A stretch of 64,000 nt of DNA from Trebonia sp963836195 (lineage in GTDB: Bacteria > Actinomycetota > Actinomycetes > Streptosporangiales > Streptosporangiaceae): positions 124,001 to 188,000 of the forward strand of contig CAWIIX010000002.1 of NCBI GenBank assembly GCA_963836195.1, in the 5' to 3' direction. This document shows, piece after piece, positions 58,803-64,000 of this stretch. The notes beneath the pieces were generated by a model. It saw nothing but the letters and a program-made list of their open reading frames with translations, was not told the DNA's origin and did no database searches. The translations under genes were made by a program, and so were the position numbers. How positions within the stretch are numbered: position 1 is the first letter of the stretch; the number at the start of each line of letters is the position of its first letter.

Positions 58803-59629
58803 CAGGCGCCGTCACGCCCGGCCGCGCTCGCGGCCGCCCGCCTGCCCGCCGCGCTGCCGGTCAGATAGCCGTAGGTGCCCTGGTCGCGGAGCTCGATGGC
58901 GGCGTCGGCGACCGAGCTCAGGGCGGCGAACGCGAGCGCGCCGCCGACCGAGACCCGGCTCACGCCGGCCGCGGCCAGCTCCGGCACCGGCGGGACGCCC
59001 GGCATCGCGAGCACGTTCACCGGCCGGTCGACCGCGCCGACGACCTGCCTGATATCGGCCAGGCTGGTCAGGCCGGGGGCGTAGAGCACGTCCGCCCCGG
59101 CCGCCTGGAACGCCTGCAGCCGGGCGATGGTGTCGGCCAGGTCGGGCCGGCCGTGCAGGTAGTTCTCCGCCCGCCCGGTCAGCACCAGCCGCGGCGACCC
59201 GGCGTGCGCGGCGTCGGCGGCGGCCGCGACGCGCTCGGCCGCCAGCCCGATGTCGTAGATGGGCTCGTCGTCGCGGCCGCTGAAGTCCTCGATCGACAGG
59301 CCCGCCAGCCCGGTCTCCACCGCCAGCGAGACGGTGTGGGCGACGCCGTCGGGATCGTCGGCGAAGCCGTTCTCCAGGTCGGCCGAGACCGGGAGGTCGG
59401 TCGCCGACACGATCGCGGCCGCGTGCGCGAGCGCCTCGTCGCGGCTGACCGAGCCGTCCGCGCGGCCCAGCGTCACCGCGAACCCGGAGCTGGTCGTGGC
59501 CAGCGCCTGGAAGCCGAGCGAGGCGAGCAGCTTCGCGGACCCCTGGTCCCATGGGTTCGGCAGCAGCAGCGGGTTCCCCGGGCGGTGCAGTTCGAGGAAC
59601 CGGGCCGCCTTCTCCGTCTGAGTCGTCAT
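58802..59629 (-). CDS. Isocitrate lyase / phosphoenolpyruvate mutase family protein
   Basis: 275 residues. Start TEKAARFLELHRPGNPLLLP, then LATTSSGFAVTLGRADGSVS, VSADLENGFADDPDGVAHTV, GLSIEDFSGRDDEPIYDIGL and TGRAENYLHGRPDLADTIAR fit the ICL/PEPM superfamily group that cleaves 2-methylisocitrate- or oxaloacetate-like acids. The magnesium-binding residues (D in SADLENG, ED) are present; the KKCGH motif of true isocitrate lyases is absent. Precise reaction unknown. Confidence 0.85.
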   Translation of the reverse strand: MTTQTEKAARFLELHRPGNPLLLPNPWDQGSAKLLASLGFQALATTSSGFAVTLGRADGSVSRDEALAHAAAIVSATDLPVSADLENGFADDPDGVAHTVSLAVETGLAGLSIEDFSGRDDEPIYDIGLAAERVAAAADAAHAGSPRLVLTGRAENYLHGRPDLADTIARLQAFQAAGADVLYAPGLTSLADIRQVVGAVDRPVNVLAMPGVPPVPELAAAGVSRVSVGGALAFAALSSVADAAIELRDQGTYGYLTGSAAGRRAAASAAGRDGA

Positions 59630-59730
59630 GGCCTCGAAACTACCGTGCCGCCGATTAGGCCGGGCGAGTGATCCGCTCGTAGAGCCGGTCGGCGGCGGCT
59701 TGCGCCGCGTCGGTCATGCTGCTGGTTCGG

Positions 59731-59943
59731 TCATTCGCCCTTTCGGCCACCCGCCGGCGGCGCGCCGAAGCGGCGCACCTCGCCTCGGCCGCCACATCGG
59801 CTGCAGTAGCCCCAGTACGTGCTGCCGCTGCCCGGGTTCCGCCGCTTGCCGTTGCACTTCGGGCAGGTGCGGAACGGGTGGACCCGTAGGTCGACCCACC
59901 AGCCGGCCGCGATGACCAAGACGACGATCACCACGATCCCCAT
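59731..59943 (-). CDS. Small membrane-anchored zinc-ribbon protein (70 residues)
   Basis: An N-terminal transmembrane helix (GIVVIVVLVIAAGWWVDL) is followed by two CxxCxG motifs, CPKCNGK and CSRCGGRG, which form a DnaJ-like zinc ribbon. Start ATG at 59943. Short proteins of this type are widespread in actinomycetes, with unknown function. It is upstream of and on the same strand as the PEP-mutase-like gene, about 100 bases away. Confidence 0.72.
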   Translation of the reverse strand: MGIVVIVVLVIAAGWWVDLRVHPFRTCPKCNGKRRNPGSGSTYWGYCSRCGGRGEVRRFGAPPAGGRKGE

Positions 59944-60294
59944 AACCGCCAGCCTCCCCGCGCTGCGACATTCACGTCCATGTGTACTCCCCCGAGCACT
60001 CTCATTTGGTAAGGACGCTTCAAAAATAGTACTTATAGGACTCTCTGCGAAAGAAGTAATTTTAAGAGATGCAATGAAATTTCCACGGCGCCGGGAATCG
60101 CCGTCGGCCCACGTGAGAGCGGTCAGGCGCCGTCGCCGGAGCATGCATTTACTCAATCTTTGCGACTTCTTAAGAGTTGTCCCTGGCCATTGAGATGGAC
60201 ACGTTCCTGGTCTCGGCGAGTTAGCAAGCACTCGCATAAAGTGACGGAACGTCCAATGGTGCGCCAATACCGGCCCCGCGTCTATGGTGCTGCC
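59944..60294. other. Intergenic region with AT-rich islands
   Basis: About 350 bases without a convincing gene. 60000-60080 and 60140-60190 are much richer in A/T than anywhere else nearby. A 16-codon ORF (60142-60192) is possible but unsupported. Promoters for the SCO6745-like gene presumably lie here. Confidence 0.5.
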
Positions 60295-61146
60295 ATGGCC
60301 TCCTCTCTCACCCGCAGCGCGCACAACGCCACCAATTCGCTGCACTCCCTGATCTACTTCGCGCCCGAGACCGAGCACTACCTCACCGGCGTCGGCCTCC
60401 AAGGCAACCGGATGTGCTACTTCGCCGGCCGCGCGGCCCCGATGGGCGCGGTCGGCCCGGGCGTGGTCACCGCGACCTTCTACAACTTCAACCCCGCGCT
60501 AGTGGCCCAGTCCATCCCCGCCGCCTGGGAGCTGGCCACCCCGGCGGCCGTCATCGACGCCCGCTACGTCGCCGTCGACGCCGCGCTGACCCGGCTGCTC
60601 GGCGAGGAGGTGATCGCCTCGGCCGACATGCTCACGCTGGCCGAGCTGGTCCGCGCCGCGACCGCCGCCTGCACCCCCGAGGGCCGCCCCCTGTACGCCG
60701 GGAACGCCGACCTGAGCTGGCCCGACGCCCCCCACCTGGTGATGTGGCACGCGCTGACGCTGCTGCGCGAGCACCGCGGCGACGGTCACATCGCCGCGCT
60801 CGCCTGGGCCGGCCTGAGCGGCATCGAGGCCATCGTGACGCACACCAAGACCGGCAAGGGCTTCCTGACCGAGTTCGCGAAGACCAGCCGAGGCTGGAGC
60901 GAGCAGGAGTGGGACGCCGCCGAGGCCGGCCTCCGGGCCCGCGGCCTCCTCGACCGCGAGAACGCGCTGACCGAGGCCGGGCAGGCGCTGCGGGCCCAGC
61001 TCGAAGCGGACACCGACCGGATGGCCGCCGCCCCCTGGCGGCATCTAGGCGACGAACGGACCGAGGAAGTCGTCCGCATCGCCAAGGCCATGTCCCGCGC
61101 CGTCGCCGCCGCCGGCGCCTTCCCCCAGGTCTTCGCCACCCGCTGA
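60295..61146 (+). CDS. SCO6745 family protein
   Basis: 283 residues from an ATG. It starts SLTRSAHNATNSLHSLIYFA and continues VTATFYNFNPALVAQSIPAA, ALTLLREHRGDGHIAALAWA and WSEQEWDAAEAGLRARGLLD, with a winged-helix-like C-terminal half. This family, named after a Streptomyces coelicolor protein, has no known activity. Monocistronic, after an AT-rich spacer. Confidence 0.85.
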   Translation: MASSLTRSAHNATNSLHSLIYFAPETEHYLTGVGLQGNRMCYFAGRAAPMGAVGPGVVTATFYNFNPALVAQSIPAAWELATPAAVIDARYVAVDAALTRLLGEEVIASADMLTLAELVRAATAACTPEGRPLYAGNADLSWPDAPHLVMWHALTLLREHRGDGHIAALAWAGLSGIEAIVTHTKTGKGFLTEFAKTSRGWSEQEWDAAEAGLRARGLLDRENALTEAGQALRAQLEADTDRMAAAPWRHLGDERTEEVVRIAKAMSRAVAAAGAFPQVFATR

Positions 61147-61174
61147 GCACAGGCAGAAGATCAAACCCATCATC

Positions 61175-61185
61175 TCGAACGGACC
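61175..61185 (+). repeat. Dispersed TCGAACGGACC element, site 6
   Basis: TCGAACGGACC preceded by GAAGATCAAACCCATCATC, which resembles the left flank of site 1 (GAAAATCAAGATCTTCATC). It lies in the 99-base gap between the SCO6745-like gene and the convergent maltokinase-cap protein. Confidence 0.85.
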
Positions 61186-61245
61186 GCTGCTCCGCCCGCC
61201 CCCTCCATGACCGTTCCTTGCGGGGAGCGCGCAGCTAGCGCGACG

Positions 61246-61948
61246 TCAGGACCCGTCAGGGATATACCGCGCGGCGGCGAGACAGCCGCGCACCGCCGTT
61301 CCGTCGGCCAGCCGCCAGCAGGCGGAAAGCCGTCCCCGGTCTGCCCCGCCCTCCCGGCCGTGGCCGGGACCGGCGCCATCGGGCTGGAGCACGCGGTTGA
61401 TCATGATCACGAGCTGTCCGCGTGGCAAGCCGTCACCGCCCGGCGTCCCAACCCGCAGCTCGGTCCCCAACGGACCGTCCACCGCCACCGCCGATTCCAC
61501 CGCCACGAGGCCATCGCTGTCCACGGGAGCGCAGGTCACGGTCGGATCAGGCGTGTCGTTGACGCTCTGCATCTGCGGCTGCGCCAGACCGTGGATGAGC
61601 GCGACCAGCTGCCCGACCAGGACCGGATCGCTCGATCCCGTCGTAGACCCAGCGGTGGCCGAGCACCCCGTGCTCCGCCGTCCCGATCAGCGCGTTGTCC
61701 GCGTCGGCCAGCGCGGACGCCCGGTAGGTCATCGGCGCCAGGTACGAGACCGCCTGGTCATCGTGTCCGTCGGTCACCACCATGAACTCGACCCCGACCT
61801 CGCCCTGCGGATCGTCGAGCCGGAACCCGCCGGCCTTCGCCAGGTCCGGCGCGCGCCCGCGATCGGCGTACCACGGCTGACCGGGCAGCCACGCTGTGAG
61901 CAGCTCCAGCTTGGTCGGGGTCAACGTCGTCTTGTGCATGATGGCCAC
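61246..61948 (-). pseudogene. Maltokinase N-terminal cap-like protein, frameshifted in this sequence
   Basis: From a GTG at 61948 the frame reads MHKTTLTPTKLELLTAWLPG, LAKAGGFRLDDPQGEVGVEF, LIGTAEHGVLGHRWVYDGIE. It then continues in another frame as DPVLVGQLVALIHGLAQPQM, QSVNDTPDPTVTCAPVDSDG, LPRGQLVIMINRVLQPD and ends at 61246. This is the cap domain of actinomycete maltokinases as a stand-alone protein. One base must be removed near 61631 to join the parts. It follows the SDR gene by 21 bases and is probably co-transcribed. Confidence 0.78.
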
Positions 61949-61969
61949 AGTCTCGCCTCTCGCGCCGAG

Positions 61970-62719
61970 TCACCGGGTGGTGTGGGCGCCGCCGTTGACG
62001 TGGAGGGTCTGTCCGGTGATGTGACGCGCGCCCGCGGACGCTAGAAAGTATGCCGTCTCGGCGATATCGCCCGGCCGTCCGGCCCGCCCGTCATGGGTCG
62101 CCTTGATCAGCCGGTCCCTCCGCTCCTCGGTCAGCCTGCCGCGGAAGAAGTCGGTCCCGGCGATGTAGCCCGGTGAGATCGCGTTGGCGGTCAGCCCCCG
62201 GGCGCCCACCTCGGCCGAAAGGCCGGCCGTCCACGCCGTCAGCGCCGCCTTGGCCGCACCGTACGAGGTTGAGGCGTGCTCGGCGCCGATCGAGCCCACG
62301 TTGACGATCGAGCCGCCCGCTCGCAGCTTGCCAAGCACGGCGGTGGTGGTGAGCACCGCGCTGAGCAGGTTGGCGTCCAGGTTCGCGTGCCAGGCCGCCG
62401 CCACCCGCTCCAGCTCCGCGATCTGCCCGCCGGGCCCGCCCGGCCCGGCGGCGGTGGCGGTGAAGTCGGTGTTGCCGCCCGCCATGTTGACCAGCACGTC
62501 GAGATCGTCGCCAAGGTCGCCCGCCATCCGCGCCACCTGCGCGGGATCGGTCGCGTCGGCGACGATCGGCTTCGCCCCGAGCTCCGCCGCGGTGTCGGCC
62601 ACCCGGCCGGCGTTCCGCCCGGTGATGAACACGGCGTCGCCGTCGGCCAGGAACCGCGCCGCCACGGCCCGCCCGAGTCCGTTCCCGCCCCCGGTAACGA
62701 GCACGATTCGACCCATCAT
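61970..62719 (-). CDS. Short-chain dehydrogenase/reductase (FabG-like)
   Basis: 249 residues. Cofactor motif VLVTGGGNGLGRAVAARFLA, NMAGGNTDF, the serine in VNVGSIGAEH, the catalytic YGAAKAAL, and the C-terminal ITGQTLHVNGGAHTTR are typical of FabG-type SDRs. The alcohol or ketone substrate is unknown. Divergent from the MarR gene across a 30-bp palindrome, so MarR most likely controls this SDR. Confidence 0.9.
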   Translation of the reverse strand: MMGRIVLVTGGGNGLGRAVAARFLADGDAVFITGRNAGRVADTAAELGAKPIVADATDPAQVARMAGDLGDDLDVLVNMAGGNTDFTATAAGPGGPGGQIAELERVAAAWHANLDANLLSAVLTTTAVLGKLRAGGSIVNVGSIGAEHASTSYGAAKAALTAWTAGLSAEVGARGLTANAISPGYIAGTDFFRGRLTEERRDRLIKATHDGRAGRPGDIAETAYFLASAGARHITGQTLHVNGGAHTTR

Positions 62720-62730
62720 CGCTCCTCCCG

Positions 62731-62760
62731 TTGGATATGTTTAGCTCTAAACGTATCCAA
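62731..62760. promoter_or_regulatory. 30-bp near-perfect palindrome, MarR operator candidate
   Basis: The outer arms TTGGATA (62731-62737) and TATCCAA (62754-62760) and inner arms GTTTAG (62739-62744) and CTAAAC (62747-62752) pair perfectly, with single mismatched bases between. It sits in the 53-base gap between the divergent SDR and MarR genes. Confidence 0.8.
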
Positions 62761-62772
62761 GGGAGGCAGCTG

Positions 62773-63309
62773 GTGTCCAATGATCCCGGCGCCGACGAGT
62801 ACCCGCTCGGCCCGCCGACCCGCTGGCCTGCGGCCGATATCGCGGCCGCCTGGCGACGTGAGCTGCCCGGCCTGCGGACCGACTCGATCGAGGTCATCAC
62901 CCCGCTCTGGCGGATCGCGAAGGTCCTCGCCGACGACCGGCGGCGCACCCTCGCCGCCCTCGGGGTCGACCCGTCCACCCTCGACCTGCTCAGCGTGATC
63001 CGGCGCTCGGGACCGCCCTACGAGCTCACCACCCGCGAGATCACCCGCCGCACGCTGATCACCGCGGGCGCGGTCTCCCAGCGCATCGCCCGGGCCGAGC
63101 AGGCGGGCCTGGTGGAAAGGGCGCCGTCGACCGCGTCCCGGCGCGCGGTGTCGGTCCGGCTGACCGACGCCGGGCACGCCCTCATCGAGGCCACCGTCCG
63201 CCACCTGCTCGAGCACGAGGCGGACCTCATCGACCCGCTCGACCCGGCCGAGCGGGCCGCACTCAACGTGCTCCTGACCAAGCTCGAGGAGGCGCTGGCC
63301 GGGTCCTAG
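62773..63309 (+). CDS. MarR family transcriptional regulator
   Basis: 178 residues from a GTG preceded by GGGAGG; a TTG at 62731 lies inside the operator and is rejected. The winged helix reads LDLLSVIRRSGPPYELTTRE, ITRRTLITAGAVSQRIARAE, QAGLVERAPSTASRRAVSVR, LTDAGHALI. The C-terminal helices (LLEHEADLIDPLDPAERAAL) dimerise. Divergent from the SDR, with the palindrome between, so autoregulation and control of the SDR are expected. Confidence 0.9.
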   Translation: MSNDPGADEYPLGPPTRWPAADIAAAWRRELPGLRTDSIEVITPLWRIAKVLADDRRRTLAALGVDPSTLDLLSVIRRSGPPYELTTREITRRTLITAGAVSQRIARAEQAGLVERAPSTASRRAVSVRLTDAGHALIEATVRHLLEHEADLIDPLDPAERAALNVLLTKLEEALAGS

Positions 63310-63343
63310 CCGTCCCCGAACTCCTCGCTGACCTCCGCGTGCC

Positions 63344-64000
63344 CTACCAGCGCGAGTGAATCTCGGCCCGGAAGTACTTGTCGTACAGTTCCTCGATCTC
63401 GGCCAGCGCGCGCTCGCTCAGCGCCGGCAGGGACCCCGCCGCCGCGTTCTGCCTCGCCTGGGCCGTGTTCCGCGCGCCCGGGATAACGGTGGTGACCCCC
63501 GGCTGCTGGGTGGCCCAGCGCAGCGCCGCCTGGGCGGTGGTCGGCGACCAGGTGAGGTCGGCGGTGTAGGCGCCCGGCTCGGCGACGATGGCGGCGAATT
63601 CGGTGGCGGCCTGCACGCCGGTCGCGTAGTCAACGCCGGAGAAGGTCTCGCCGACGTCGAACGCCTCGCCGTGCCGGTTGTAGGTCCGGTGGTCGTCCGA
63701 GCCGAACGTGGTGTCCAGCGTGTACCGCGCCGCCAGCAGACCGGACGCGAGCGGCACCCGGACGATGATCCCCACCCCGGCCGCCAGCGCCGCGGGCAGC
63801 ACCTGGTCGAGCGGCTTGCGCCGGAACGCGTTGAAGATGATCTGCACGGTCGCCACCCCCGGCCGCGCGATCGCCGCCAGCGCCTCGGCGGACGTCTCCA
63901 CGCTGACCCCGTAGGCGGCGATCCGCTCCTCGGCCACCAGCGTGTCGAGCGCGTCGTAGAGGGCGTCGGAACCGTAGACGGGGGTGGGCGGGCAGTGCAG
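63344..64000 (-). CDS. Aldo/keto reductase, C-terminal part (cut by window edge)
   Basis: About 218 residues are visible; the N-terminus with the catalytic tyrosine lies past 64000. LHCPPTPVYGSDALYDALDT, IAAYGVSVETSAEALAAIAR, VQIIFNAFRRKPLDQVLPAA, GIIVRVPLASGLLAARYTLD and the C-terminal cofactor block GVTTVIPGARNTAQARQNAA mark an AKR of the YhdN/Tas kind. NADPH-dependent oxidoreductase; substrate unknown. Tail-to-tail with the MarR gene. Confidence 0.88.
   Translation of the reverse strand: MHCPPTPVYGSDALYDALDTLVAEERIAAYGVSVETSAEALAAIARPGVATVQIIFNAFRRKPLDQVLPAALAAGVGIIVRVPLASGLLAARYTLDTTFGSDDHRTYNRHGEAFDVGETFSGVDYATGVQAATEFAAIVAEPGAYTADLTWSPTTAQAALRWATQQPGVTTVIPGARNTAQARQNAAAGSLPALSERALAEIEELYDKYFRAEIHSRW

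Noticed and set aside
59655..59717. 20-codon minus-strand ORF (TDAAQAAADRLYERITRPA)
   Set aside because: Helical-looking peptide with an ATG, but too short to support and without a recognised ribosome site or conservation evidence.
1..64000. tRNA, rRNA, integrase or transposase genes
   Set aside because: Looked for conserved sequences and family motifs on both strands; none seen, so no genomic island boundary is claimed.

Overview
The window is chromosomal DNA of a very high-GC actinomycete. Wobble positions are mostly G or C, GTG and TTG starts are common, and many genes overlap as ATGA or TGATG. Families typical of soil Actinomycetota are present (SCO6745-like, deazaflavin-type nitroreductase, maltokinase-cap-like, GAF/NarL two-component systems). 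No rRNA, tRNA, CRISPR array, phage gene or transposase was seen. The genes suggest a metabolically broad soil heterotroph that degrades aromatics and also carries a complete red-type form I RuBisCO module. The genus cannot be fixed from the sequence.

Layout. 0-1.4 kb: start of an epimerase gene, then an NlpC/P60 secreted cell-wall hydrolase behind a 23-codon leader ORF. 1.9-8.5 kb: PaaX-type regulator followed by boxC, boxB (frameshifted), benzoate-CoA ligase and an amidohydrolase, the core of the aerobic box benzoyl-CoA route. 8.5-16.8 kb: DUF151 nuclease-like protein, beta-propeller lipoprotein, a kinase/class-III aminotransferase pair resembling amino-alcohol kinase plus phospho-lyase, TetR-DHA2 efflux pair, serine hydrolase. 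16.9-23.9 kb: GAF histidine kinase and NarL regulator, divergent from phosphoribulokinase, then CbbR, CbbL, CbbS and CbbX. 24.2-35.4 kb: LigM-like aryl O-demethylase, GGDEF-EAL protein, two FAD aromatic monooxygenases, isochorismatase-fold protein, phosphoribosyltransferase, dienelactone hydrolase, methyltransferase. 35.4-43 kb: XRE-cupin regulator, copper amine oxidase (frameshifted) with a tiny membrane ORF, SDR, lipoprotein, LigJ-type 4-oxalomesaconate hydratase, alpha/beta hydrolase and TetR. 42.7-50.4 kb: two acyl-CoA dehydrogenases, D-threonine-aldolase-like enzyme, APC permease plus glutamine-synthetase-like ligase, YtrA-type GntR. 50.4-64 kb: DUF2867 SDR, alpha/beta hydrolase, PadR-ABC exporter operon, G6PDH, deazaflavin nitroreductase with PEP-mutase-like enzyme, zinc-ribbon peptide, SCO6745-like protein, maltokinase-cap protein, SDR/MarR pair, aldo-keto reductase.

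Themes. Aromatic carbon enters by CoA ligation (box), O-demethylation (LigM), FAD hydroxylation and the lower protocatechuate pathway (LigJ, dienelactone hydrolase). The cbb module could fix CO2 from ribulose phosphate, but no energy-conserving oxidase is in view. Local regulators often sit beside near-perfect palindromes that are probably their own operators (XRE, GntR, PadR, MarR, TetR).

Cautions. At least five good genes are broken by single-base shifts, at least three of them in short G/C runs, so long-read assembly errors are likely. The intergenic spaces hold two dispersed repeat families (a six-locus element with core TCGAACGGACC and a two-copy element with 19-bp palindrome arms) and several local tandem repeats.
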